A DNA stretch of 22,288 nucleotides from CAYJBH01 sp964368815. Lineage in GTDB: Bacteria; Bacillota; Clostridia; Oscillospirales; Ruminococcaceae. Below, one piece after another: positions 8,075-15,363 of this stretch (the first letter of the stretch is position 1; the number at the start of each line of letters is the position of its first letter). The notes beneath the pieces were generated by a model. The model made no database searches and was not told the origin of the DNA. It saw nothing but the letters and a program-made list of their open reading frames with translations. The stretch spans positions 1 to 22,288 of the forward strand of contig CAYJDA010000036.1 in NCBI GenBank assembly GCA_964368815.1. The letters run 5' to 3'. A program made the position numbers and the translations under genes.

Positions 8075-8287
8075 TTATTCCTGAATTAATGAACCACTAA
8101 TGCTGTCTTTAAAAATTTCTTTTCTATATTCTATCACCTTACGGGTTATATCCTCAGGTGTTTCACGCACAATGTAAAAGTTGCCTGATAACATCCTTAT
8201 TGTGGTATCAGGAGTTGATGTAATGACCTCAATCTGATCCGGATTTAAAAGGAAAAAATCCTCGTTTAATTTTGTGAGTGCAATCAT
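8075..8287 (-). CDS. swrD: SwrD/FlbD family flagellar protein
   Basis: This 70-residue protein belongs to the FlbD/SwrD family of Firmicutes (not the Caulobacter regulator FlbD). It matches from the first residue: MIALTKLN, then FFLLNPDQIEVI, STPDTTIRML and FYIVRETPEDI are the usual conserved blocks. In B. subtilis, SwrD raises flagellar power for swarming, probably through stator function, and the gene sits between flgE and the later fla genes, as here. No membrane segment or catalytic motif is visible. ATG at 8287 follows GAGGAT at four to five bases. It is followed 17 bases later by motA, which suits a stator-linked role. A strong hairpin (8308-8334) lies in its leader. Confidence 0.92.
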   Translation of the reverse strand: MIALTKLNEDFFLLNPDQIEVITSTPDTTIRMLSGNFYIVRETPEDITRKVIEYRKEIFKDSISGSLIQE

Positions 8288-8307
8288 TTGATCCTCTGTT
8301 TTGTATA

Positions 8308-8334
8308 GGTAGGACGGAGGCTATCCGCCCTACC
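8308..8334 (-). other. GC-rich RNA hairpin between flgE and swrD
   Basis: On the minus strand, GGTAGGGCGGA and TCCGTCCTACC form an 11-pair stem with a single G-U pair and a five-base loop (TAGCC). It is far richer in GC than its surroundings. The sequence after it is TATACAAAACA, with no T-run, so it is not a standard terminator. On the plus strand the same site would carry an A-C mismatch, so RNA pairing is favoured in the transcribed direction. It may protect or separate the upstream flgE message, or may be a dispersed palindromic repeat. Confidence 0.7.
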
Positions 8335-8345
8335 CAATTTAAAAA

Positions 8346-10022
8346 TTAACGTTTAAGATTGATTAGTTCGTTTAGCATTTCATCAGTTACCGTAATAATA
8401 CGGCTGTTTGCCTGAAAGCCCCTCTGAGTAACTATCATGTCGGAAAATTCTTTTGATAGGTCGACATTCGACATTTCAAGTGAACCCGCTGCAAGTGAGC
8501 CAGAGCCTCCTGTTCCTGCTGTATTAAACTGTGCTTCACCACTATTTGCAGTTTCCTGGAAGTAGGTGCTGCCCGATTGCAATAGTCCTTGTGGGTTTGC
8601 AAATGTAGCTAATGTAATTCTACCAAGCTGAACAAGTCCTAAATCCGGATGCATGCCCTCAATGGTTCCGTCTGGGCCGATTGCTATAGCTGTTAGGTCC
8701 GCAACTGTTTGAGGACCACCCTCGGTACCGCCTGCAAGCTGAATTGCTTTAAGAGAAAAACCAAGCGAGCTGGAAGGCTCGGAAGGGTCAGCTGTTACAG
8801 TTGGAGCTGTAGCGTGTGCAAATGCGGTTGCATTCCAACCTGTTCCCGTTGCGGGGTCGAACGGATTTAAAGCTGGGTCAGCCATACCAAGGTTTCCGAG
8901 TTGTGTAAATCCGGGATGTGATATTTGGATATATTCATCATCATATCCGGTACCGGTGCCTTTTAATAATAATGAACCTGGTGCTGTGACATTTGAGTTA
9001 ATTGTTCCGGAATAGGTTTGACCATTAACATCCATTGCAATTGTAAAAGTTTGGGTGCCCGCGTCATAGCTAATCGTGGGGGCGGTTACTGCACCTGAAC
9101 CCGAAAAGTTTGAACTAACAGTCTCAACATTCATATTACCTACACCAAACAGTCCGGCGCTTGGAAATCCTGTAAATCCACCAAGATTTACACTAAAATC
9201 ACTACTTGCGATTTCAGCACCGGTTAGCCCTGCGGCAAATGGATCAGGAACTATGGTGTGCGAAACATTAATAGGGCCTGCCGGATGCTCAACACCTCCG
9301 TTAGCCTCAGTAATTGCTGCATTTATTTTGTTGTTAAAGTCGTTAATATCGGTAAATGTTTCTGCTGCATTAAGCGTTAGTACTATACCTGAGGTTGTTA
9401 TCTGTGCAACAGCAGGCTGTCCCGACGGCAACATGGTTGACGAAGAGAAATTTATAGTTACATTGCTATCGGTAGTTGCATTGGTAGCAGTAAATGAAAA
9501 TTCATTGCCGTTTATAAGTTCTGTAGCCGCACCGGCTGTTGGATTAACAGACGGGAGTTGAATTTGTATTTTTTCATTTGACGGTTCACGTCCGAGCGGA
9601 TCACCGGTAATACCTAAAACAAAGTTACCACTCGAGTCTACAAGGCTACCATTAGAGTCAATTTTAAGGTTACCGGCACGGGTGTAGAAGGTATTACCAT
9701 CTGCATCCTGAACCATAAAAAACCCTTCACCTGCAATCGCAAGGTCGAGCGAGTTGCCTGTAGTTGAAAAACTGGACTGTGCCATCTGTAGGTCAATTCC
9801 ACTTACCTTTGTTCCGGAACCTACCGAGCTTGGGTTAACACCACCTGATATTGCCGAAGGTGCTGCGGCACCTGATGTCATTTGATAATAAACATCGCTA
9901 AAAGCAACTGTGGAACTTTTAAATCCGTATGTATTAACGTTGGCAATATTATTACCGATAACGTCCATACGAGTTTGGTGAGAGGTCAATCCGGCAACGC
10001 CGGAATACATACTTTTTACCAT
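8346..10022 (-). CDS. flgE: Flagellar hook protein FlgE
   Basis: FlgE polymerises into the hook, the universal joint outside the cell. The 558-residue protein has the rod/hook N-terminal signature (SMYSGVAGLTSHQTRMDVIG, then NNIANVNTYGFKSS, residues 4-37). It also has the matching C-terminal helix (GSLEMSNVDLSKEFSDMIV, then TQRGFQANSRIIT; about 515-550). The D1/D2 region shows FFMVQDADGNTFYTRAGNLK, and the long middle part is rich in Thr, Ser, Ala and Gly, as expected for surface-exposed hook domains. It is longer than most Firmicute hook proteins, which suggests enlarged outer domains. It is named hook and not FlgG because of its size and because flgD, fliK and the TIGR02530 gene directly precede it. 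ATG at 10022 follows TAAGGAG at four bases. The leader could fold so as to hide that site (see 10028-10088). Confidence 0.94.
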   Translation of the reverse strand: MVKSMYSGVAGLTSHQTRMDVIGNNIANVNTYGFKSSTVAFSDVYYQMTSGAAAPSAISGGVNPSSVGSGTKVSGIDLQMAQSSFSTTGNSLDLAIAGEGFFMVQDADGNTFYTRAGNLKIDSNGSLVDSSGNFVLGITGDPLGREPSNEKIQIQLPSVNPTAGAATELINGNEFSFTATNATTDSNVTINFSSSTMLPSGQPAVAQITTSGIVLTLNAAETFTDINDFNNKINAAITEANGGVEHPAGPINVSHTIVPDPFAAGLTGAEIASSDFSVNLGGFTGFPSAGLFGVGNMNVETVSSNFSGSGAVTAPTISYDAGTQTFTIAMDVNGQTYSGTINSNVTAPGSLLLKGTGTGYDDEYIQISHPGFTQLGNLGMADPALNPFDPATGTGWNATAFAHATAPTVTADPSEPSSSLGFSLKAIQLAGGTEGGPQTVADLTAIAIGPDGTIEGMHPDLGLVQLGRITLATFANPQGLLQSGSTYFQETANSGEAQFNTAGTGGSGSLAAGSLEMSNVDLSKEFSDMIVTQRGFQANSRIITVTDEMLNELINLKR

Positions 10023-10027
10023 TTTAC

Positions 10028-10088
10028 TCCTTAATCGGTACTGCGTAACCCTTCAAGCAGTCGGGGTTACTGTCGCTTCCTTTAAGGA
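10028..10088 (-). promoter_or_regulatory. flgE leader with possible Shine-Dalgarno sequestering stem
   Basis: In the minus-strand transcript, TCCTTAA (10088-10082) is perfectly complementary to TTAAGGA (10034-10028), which is the core of the flgE ribosome binding site. Between them sits a second perfect 7-pair hairpin, GTAACCC (10070-10064) with GGGTTAC (10051-10045), loop 12 bases. The pairings nest, giving a compact leader that could keep flgE translation low until it is opened. A third, competing pairing (ACTGC in the loop with GCAGT just after the hairpin) is possible. No ligand-binding family is recognised; regulation is inference from base pairing. Confidence 0.5.
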
Positions 10089-10092
10089 CCAG

Positions 10093-10470
10093 CTAAACTA
10101 TAACAGTACCATCTATATTTGTGAATGCATTGTTTTTCATATCGTCACCATTCACGGTGGTAACTACCGCACGATTATTTAGATTTACGATAAACGCTGT
10201 GCGATCAATCAAAATCAAGGGTGCGTGAAGTCCTTTTTGTTCAGCAATTTTCACACCTTCTGAGAGACGTTCTATATTCTCATCCGACATGTCAATATTT
10301 CTTTCCTCTACACGATTTGCCGCATGTTTTGATAGAGTAAGATTACTGTTTTTTAATACTTTTTCCTTGAGCAATTCACTAAAAGAACCATCTGATAATG
10401 TATTAACATTTTTATCAACCGAGGTTCCTTGTTCCATCCCTGACGAAATTGCTCTGATATTATCCATCAT
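10093..10470 (-). CDS. TIGR02530-type flagellar operon protein
   Basis: This small protein matches the conserved Firmicute 'flagellar operon protein' family (TIGR02530), found between flgD and flgE. The function is not firmly known; it is suspected to help hook assembly. The conserved core runs from LSKHAANRVEERNIDMS through LSEGVKIAEQKGLHAPLILI to DRTAFIVNLNNRAVVTTV. No signal peptide or membrane segment is visible. The longest frame starts at 10500, overlapping flgD, but GAAGGAG lies inside that extension, eight bases before an ATG at 10470 (followed by a second ATG at 10467). I therefore choose 10470, giving 125 residues. The flgE leader begins directly after its stop. Confidence 0.85.
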   Translation of the reverse strand: MMDNIRAISSGMEQGTSVDKNVNTLSDGSFSELLKEKVLKNSNLTLSKHAANRVEERNIDMSDENIERLSEGVKIAEQKGLHAPLILIDRTAFIVNLNNRAVVTTVNGDDMKNNAFTNIDGTVIV

Positions 10471-10489
10471 ATCATTAACTCCTTCAAAG

Positions 10490-11242
10490 TTAGATTGCAT
10501 CAGTTGTGATTGTTGATTTTTTATAAACAGATTCGTTACCTTGGGTGTCCTTTACCAAAACGCTAACATAGTAAGTTGTTGACGGAGAAAGTCCTATGAT
10601 AACCTCTTGATTAAGGTTAGTTCTATCCGCCTCACCGAAAACTGTTCCGTTATTTTTAACATCGTTTACAGTATCCATGGCCTCATTTACTGAATAATAA
10701 ACAGTATATGTAAGTTCATTTTGCGCTGTAACGTCGCTTTCCGGAGCTTTCCATTCAAAAGATGCTGTTCCCGATGTTACCGTTCCTGTAAAGAGCGATA
10801 GCGAACTTGCGTCGAGAGGTAGGTCAGTTGCAGACGAGGTTCCTTGATGTATCTCCATTATCTGATTTAAGTTATATGAGTTTCCGTTTACATAAACTAA
10901 ATGCTCGTCATCGAAAAAGGTTATTTTTTCAACCGGGCCGGAATCCCACTGAACGTTTCCACCAATGTCGTACTTTGCAACGGTAACTTCTTTTCCAACT
11001 AAGCTCATTGTGTAGTTGTACTTTGAGTATTCCGCCAACTCTTGCATCTGTTGCATTGTTGCGAAGGTTGCAAGCTGCGAAAGATATTCACTGTCGTCAA
11101 CCGGATTCATAAAATCTTGATTAGCAAGCTGCATAACCATTAGATTTAAAAAATCTTCAACATTTACAGTGCTGTTAGTACCATCATCGTAAACTGCATT
11201 ATAATTTAATCCACTTGATTCCGAAATGCTTGAAGTGTCCAT
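10490..11242 (-). CDS. flgD: Flagellar hook-capping protein FlgD with C-terminal Fn3-like domain
   Basis: FlgD forms the temporary cap on which FlgE subunits are added to the growing hook. Residues 28-75 carry the family signature (EDFLNLMVMQLANQDFMNP, then YLSQLATFATMQQMQEL). Residues 80-135 look like the short Tudor-like beta domain of Firmicute FlgD (LVGKEVTVAKYDIGG, INxIMEI-like ending). After this an extra domain (about 145-247) reads like fibronectin type III: SFEWKAP, YTVYYSV, and the typical GLSPSTTYYVSVLVKDTQGN. Many Firmicute FlgD proteins stop before such a domain, so this is a longer form of 250 residues. ATG at 11242 follows AAAGGAAAAG. It lies 53 bases after fliK. Secretion is through the flagellar export apparatus, which fits the absence of a signal peptide. 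Confidence 0.93.
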   Translation of the reverse strand: MDTSSISESSGLNYNAVYDDGTNSTVNVEDFLNLMVMQLANQDFMNPVDDSEYLSQLATFATMQQMQELAEYSKYNYTMSLVGKEVTVAKYDIGGNVQWDSGPVEKITFFDDEHLVYVNGNSYNLNQIMEIHQGTSSATDLPLDASSLSLFTGTVTSGTASFEWKAPESDVTAQNELTYTVYYSVNEAMDTVNDVKNNGTVFGEADRTNLNQEVIIGLSPSTTYYVSVLVKDTQGNESVYKKSTITTDAI

Positions 11243-11295
11243 TGATTATCTTTTCCTTTCTATAGATTTTGCAAAACAAAAATTAATTGACCTTT

Positions 11296-12597
11296 TTATA
11301 TTCTTGCACTTAATATATTGCTTGTAACCTGTGCTAAGCTCTCTTGTTCTTCAGGTTCTTGACTTTCTTCGCCTTCTAAAACATTTGATCTAGCAAAGAA
11401 CTGTTCGTTCCGTTCCTGTTGACTAAATGCGTTGAATAGGTAATCATTTTCGGTTTCACTTTGTGAAGTTTGTACCAAGATAATCGGTTCTGATTCTGTT
11501 TGAAAAGACTTTAAGGTCGATTGCAAGGTTGCCATTTCAGAGTTAAGCAGTTTTGCAGTCTCTACAGATGTTGCAGTAAGAACAAGACTCATTTTGCCTG
11601 CTGTTTCTGTTAAGGAAACCGTTATCTCCCCAAGTCCCTCAGGGCTTAGTTTTACAGTAAACTCTCTGGTTTGCGATAAATTTTGCATGCCTTGATTTAG
11701 CTGTAATGCAATGTCTTGAACCTTAGCCGACGTTGATAATGATGTGTCGTTGCTGTTTACTACATTAAAAACATTATTCGCATTTACTGTAGATGAATCA
11801 TTAACTGTTGCTAAGCTCTGTTGTAGCTGTTCAAGGTTTAACGTTTCTTCCCCTGCGTCCCCAGTCTGGCTCGTTGGTTGAATTGCATTAGTTATTTGCA
11901 TCCTTGTTAAGCTATCTGTAAAAGATTCCATAGAGTTGGCTTGCTGCGTCGTATACTGAGTTGCTGTAACATCGCTACCCAAAAGGTTAATAAGTTGTTG
12001 AATGTTTTCAGCATTAGCTGTTGAAGCAGTTGTTGCTGTATTTGCTATTGGAAATAACTGATTAACAACGGCAGCGGATAGATCAGAAGAACTATTGATC
12101 GACGAGCTATTAACCGGATTATTTAAGATATTCTGAATGAAATTCTTTTGATCAGTGGCGGACAACTGTGATATAACCTGCAACAGGGTATATGTAGCTG
12201 AGCTACTTTCAGTTTGCTCTAACAATTGATCTAATAAATTCGTGCTTTCGGTGTACGTTTGAGCAGTTTGCATTGGCATCATACCAACCGACATCAACAA
12301 TGCATCTAATTCAGTTTCACCATATTGGTTAGCTTGACCCTCTTCACTAACTCCAAAATACTGGAATAGCAATTGCTCTAAACTGCCTTGCGTCGTATCT
12401 TCACCTGAACCAAAAAGCTGTAGCAATATCTCTTGAATGCTCATTCCGGTTTCATCAATCATGGTAGGGTTTTCTGCACCTTGATTTGCCAACAATTGCT
12501 GAATGATACCTGAAAATTCATTTGATTGCATATCCGAGTATGTTGTGGGAGTTGCTGTTGTTGTCCCAAAATTTGGGGTAAAGTTAACTGTATTCAT
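11296..12597 (-). CDS. fliK: Flagellar hook-length control protein FliK
   Basis: FliK is the exported ruler that measures hook length and triggers the FlhB specificity switch. The 433-residue protein has a long low-complexity N-terminal part rich in Gln, Thr, Ser, Asn and Leu (about 1-295), typical of the ruler region. The C-terminal Flg_hook domain follows (about 305-380), with the signature VKLSPEGLGEITVSLTE at 315-331 and a helix ending LQSTLKSF. An acidic tail rich in Glu and Gln follows. ATG at 12597 has the strongest ribosome binding site in the window (AAAGGAGGTGA, nine bases away). Its place before flgD is standard. The N-terminus is not conserved enough to identify alone; the call rests on the C-terminal domain and context. 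Confidence 0.93.
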   Translation of the reverse strand: MNTVNFTPNFGTTTATPTTYSDMQSNEFSGIIQQLLANQGAENPTMIDETGMSIQEILLQLFGSGEDTTQGSLEQLLFQYFGVSEEGQANQYGETELDALLMSVGMMPMQTAQTYTESTNLLDQLLEQTESSSATYTLLQVISQLSATDQKNFIQNILNNPVNSSSINSSSDLSAAVVNQLFPIANTATTASTANAENIQQLINLLGSDVTATQYTTQQANSMESFTDSLTRMQITNAIQPTSQTGDAGEETLNLEQLQQSLATVNDSSTVNANNVFNVVNSNDTSLSTSAKVQDIALQLNQGMQNLSQTREFTVKLSPEGLGEITVSLTETAGKMSLVLTATSVETAKLLNSEMATLQSTLKSFQTESEPIILVQTSQSETENDYLFNAFSQQERNEQFFARSNVLEGEESQEPEEQESLAQVTSNILSARI

Positions 12598-12654
12598 TTA
12601 ATTTCTCACCTCCTTTCTATAAATTTTCAACACCCGATTTTATATTTAACGCCT

Positions 12655-13119
12655 TCATCTAGGCGATGGGCTGCTATTGGATTGCCTTGAAAGATTGGTA
12701 ATTACTATTTCCTCTATCCTACTGTTTTCTTCTTTTAGTGACTCATAAAGATGTTCTGAATATTTTCTATCTTTTAGCTTTTCTAATATTGTAAAATCCT
12801 GATTTGCTTTAACAACAATACCTCGTTGTTTTTCCACCAGTTTTTGTTGTTCAACAAGTTGAAATTTTTGTTGCTTCAAGGTTTTTTTTAAACCATCTAT
12901 TTGATTACTATGTTGCCTTACATTTATAATTGACGTTCCTTCCGACATAAGTTTTTTTAGATGCTCAGACTGCTCATCAATATTTCTTTGCGTCTTCTCT
13001 ATAGCCGAAAGAAGTGTGTTTTCTTTTGCTACCTCGATAGCCAGACTGTTCTTCTCGAGATCTAAAACCTGCTCCCTATAGCCAAGAACCTTATCTAGCG
13101 TAAAGTTAAAGCTTTTCAA
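12655..13119 (-). CDS. fliJ: Flagellar export protein FliJ
   Basis: FliJ is the small coiled-coil stalk protein of the export ATPase, equivalent to the gamma subunit of F-ATPases. The 154-residue protein is almost wholly charged helix, with Leu/Lys/Glu/Gln heptads across about residues 10-140. The start KSFNFTLDKVLGYREQ matches the usual FliJ N-terminus. The longest frame opens with ATG at 13140, but AAAGGAG lies inside that extension, five bases before TTG at 13119. TTG gives the expected M-K-S-F-N-F start, so I use it. A 124-base gap separates it from fliI, unusually wide for this operon, holding a hairpin and a TATAAT box. FliJ sequences diverge widely; the call rests on the N-terminus, coiled coil and position. 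Confidence 0.87.
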   Translation of the reverse strand: MKSFNFTLDKVLGYREQVLDLEKNSLAIEVAKENTLLSAIEKTQRNIDEQSEHLKKLMSEGTSIINVRQHSNQIDGLKKTLKQQKFQLVEQQKLVEKQRGIVVKANQDFTILEKLKDRKYSEHLYESLKEENSRIEEIVITNLSRQSNSSPSPR

Positions 13120-13164
13120 TATAACTCCTTTTTTACTCATTATATGCCACTCTAACTAATTAAT

Positions 13165-13196
13165 ATTATACTACACTTTAAATAGAAAATCTACAA
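13165..13196 (-). promoter_or_regulatory. Possible weak internal promoter upstream of fliJ
   Basis: A perfect TATAAT (13170-13165) lies in the 124-base gap between fliI and fliJ. The best -35 candidates are TTGTAG (13196-13191), with a long 20-base spacing, or TAGATT at 17 bases, which is poor. It could start a shorter message for fliJ, fliK and the hook genes. In DNA this AT-rich a TATAAT can occur by chance, so support is weak. Confidence 0.3.
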
Positions 13197-13233
13197 TTAT
13201 TTGCAAAAAACATACAATTTTTAGTTATAGTAT

Positions 13234-13256
13234 AAAAACCAAGCTATAAAATAGCT
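13234..13256 (-). terminator. Weak terminator-like hairpin at the end of fliI
   Basis: AGCTAT and ATAGCT form a perfect 6-pair stem with a TTT loop over the fliI stop codon, followed on the minus strand by TGGTTTTT. The stem has only two G-C pairs, so at most it would cause partial termination. Its position just upstream of the widest gap between two flagellar genes makes attenuation conceivable. Confidence 0.3.
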
Positions 13257-14548
13257 GTTTCGAGCCTTTTTAGCATATCAGCGAAGGTTGTTTGTTCATC
13301 AACTCCCTGTTTAATAAATTCAGTCATTGCATTGATGTGTCGAATCGCTTCATCTAACGCAGGATTTGAGCCATGTTTATATGCTCCAATCATTACTAAA
13401 TCTCTATTTGCCGTATAAGTAGCCAAGAGACTTCTAAACTTTGTAGCATACTGTTTGTGGTTTTCCGTTACAATGCTGTTCATCAATCTACTAATGCTAC
13501 CTAAAACATCAATAGCTGGATACTGATTTTGTGCTGCTAATTCTCTTGAAAGAAGTATATGTCCATCTATAATACCCCTAACAATATCAGAAATTGGTTC
13601 ATTAACATCATCGCCTTCTACAAGAACTGTATAAATTCCTGTAATACTACCTTTTTCGAAGTTACCACAACGCTCTAACAATCTTGGCATAACATTATAG
13701 AGCGAAGGTGTGTATCCTCGCGCTACCGGTGCCTCACCAATAGACAGTCCTATTTCTCTTTGAGCCATTGCAAATCTTGTAAGGCTATCCATCATCAGTA
13801 AAACATCTTTTTCTTGATCTTTAAAAAATTCTGCAATCGCTGTAGCAGTAAGAGCACACTTTGAACGCATCATTGCAGGTTGATCCGAGGTAGCAACAAC
13901 AACAACAGAACGTGCTAACCCCTCTTCGCCTAAATCTCGTTTAATAAATTCAACTAATTCTCGACCGCGTTCGCCTACAAGTGCAATAACGCTAACATCG
14001 GCTACTACATTTCGGGCTATCATACCCATAAGCACGCTTTTACCAACACCCGAACCTGCAAAGATACCTATTCTTTGCCCTTTTCCTACGGTACAAAACG
14101 CATCAATTGCCTTAACACCAATCTCAATAACATCTGAAATTGGCGGCCTTTGCATAGGGTTTGCAGGAACTCCACCTATAGGACGATAAACGCAATCATC
14201 AATCGGTGGACCGTCATCAATTGGATTTCCCACAGCATCAATAATCCGGCCAATCAGCTTATTACTCATCCCTACTTTAAGCTGACTACCGGTATTTTTA
14301 ACTATACTTCCCTTACCTATACCTTCAATATCACCATAAGGCATAAGTAGTACTTTATTAGATTTAAAGCCAACAACTTCAGCTGTTAGCGGACTGTTGC
14401 TATCCGGGATTATAAGCTGACATACGTCACCAATGTTTCCCGGAGGTCCGTCCGCTTCTACAGTAGTGCCTATTATTCGCTCAATTCGACCTAATTTTGA
14501 ATATAGGTCACTGCCTTCAAGCAGCTTTAGAAAGGTGTTTACTTCCAA
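13244..14548 (-). CDS. fliI: Flagellum-specific export ATPase FliI
   Basis: FliI is the cytoplasmic hexameric ATPase that prepares substrates for the flagellar export gate and resembles the F1 beta subunit. Using the TTG-start numbering (434 residues), the Walker A loop is at about 164-171 (AGSGVGKS), the catalytic-glutamate region at about 192-197 (GERGRE), and Walker B ends at D254 (DVLLMMDSLTRFA). ARGYTPSLYNVMPRLLERCG is the family's typical stretch. The longest frame starts with GTG at 14560, but GGAGG overlaps that codon and lies five bases before TTG at 14548, so TTG is preferred. The gene sits between fliH (its regulator) and fliJ (its stalk), the usual trio. All nucleotide-binding motifs are intact. 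Confidence 0.96.
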   Translation of the reverse strand: MEVNTFLKLLEGSDLYSKLGRIERIIGTTVEADGPPGNIGDVCQLIIPDSNSPLTAEVVGFKSNKVLLMPYGDIEGIGKGSIVKNTGSQLKVGMSNKLIGRIIDAVGNPIDDGPPIDDCVYRPIGGVPANPMQRPPISDVIEIGVKAIDAFCTVGKGQRIGIFAGSGVGKSVLMGMIARNVVADVSVIALVGERGRELVEFIKRDLGEEGLARSVVVVATSDQPAMMRSKCALTATAIAEFFKDQEKDVLLMMDSLTRFAMAQREIGLSIGEAPVARGYTPSLYNVMPRLLERCGNFEKGSITGIYTVLVEGDDVNEPISDIVRGIIDGHILLSRELAAQNQYPAIDVLGSISRLMNSIVTENHKQYATKFRSLLATYTANRDLVMIGAYKHGSNPALDEAIRHINAMTEFIKQGVDEQTTFADMLKRLETAIL

Positions 14549-14604
14549 TTTAACCTCCACCTATAAGCACTGAAAGCCAACTTATTGTTACTTAGCGCCT
14601 TAAC

Positions 14605-15363
14605 TTAACTGTTATGCTTCAAAAAATTTCCTAAATTTTCAAATTGTGTTGAAATCGAAATATCTAATAATTCCTCGTCAATCTCTAAAACACAGAAATC
14701 TAAAGGCATATCTTTAGCAACAATATCAAACATTGCGGAATCAGTATTTTTTGTATTTATTAACTCCTTCTTTAAAAAAGCTAACAATGCAACTGCTTCC
14801 TGAGAAATGGATATAGAACAGTGAGATTTTAACTTTATATCTTTTAAAGCTTTTTGTATAATTGGAATCATAATATAATCATCATTATCCAATCGCTTTG
14901 CTAAAATCTTTTCCGTTACTTCTAAAACTAATGTTATAAGATCGCTACGTTGTTCGTCCATAAAGTCATTAAAGTTAGACTTAATTTCATCAACCTGTGA
15001 ACTTATTTCTGTTATAGCAATCTCAATTTCTTTTGCCTTGTGCTCTGCACCTTCCAATAAACCGATATCATAGGCTCTTTGTTTTTCTGATGCTAATATA
15101 CTTTCCTTTTCTATTTCAAAAGCTTCTTTTTGTGCTGCTATTTCACTCTTTGCTTGAGCTAAAATTTGTTCAGCTTGACGTTTTGCTGTCTCAACAATTT
15201 CCTTAGGGTTAGGAAGTTCAATCTCGTCCGTCATTTCTGCGGTTTCAATAATATCTTCCATTACCTCCAATTGCTCGTTTTCGAGTGTTGTTGGTTCAGG
15301 ACAGAAAATCATCACCGGATTTTGGGATAAATTCATGCCGGCACCCTTGTAGATGTTAGACAA
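14605..15363 (-). CDS. fliH: Flagellar export assembly protein FliH
   Basis: FliH is the peripheral stalk of the export ATPase, binding FliI and docking it at the C-ring. The 252-residue protein has an acidic N-terminal part, a long coiled coil (about 55-140, rich in Ala, Glu, Lys and Gln) and a C-terminal domain (about 140-250) with LVLEVTEKILAKRLDND, which is the region shared with other FliH/YscL proteins and V/F-ATPase stalks. The start is TTG at 15363-15361, preceded by AAGGAGG with six bases between; the gene overlaps fliG by eight bases, so its ribosome binding site lies inside fliG. Another Met at residue 10 is possible but lacks such a site. The order fliG-fliH-fliI supports the call. 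Confidence 0.92.
   Translation of the reverse strand: MSNIYKGAGMNLSQNPVMIFCPEPTTLENEQLEVMEDIIETAEMTDEIELPNPKEIVETAKRQAEQILAQAKSEIAAQKEAFEIEKESILASEKQRAYDIGLLEGAEHKAKEIEIAITEISSQVDEIKSNFNDFMDEQRSDLITLVLEVTEKILAKRLDNDDYIMIPIIQKALKDIKLKSHCSISISQEAVALLAFLKKELINTKNTDSAMFDIVAKDMPLDFCVLEIDEELLDISISTQFENLGNFLKHNS

Noticed and set aside
9076..9561. A 161-codon open frame on the plus strand inside flgE
   Set aside because: It lies opposite a clear hook gene, has no ribosome binding site worth noting and its translation is low-complexity (Ser/Val/Ala/Pro), as expected for the shadow of a Thr/Ser/Gly-rich gene.
10036..10070. A pseudoknot in the flgE leader using the loop ACTGC and the downstream GCAGT
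   Set aside because: The two stems would meet with no linker to span the 7-pair stem, so both cannot form together easily. I treat the second pairing as an alternative, not a pseudoknot.
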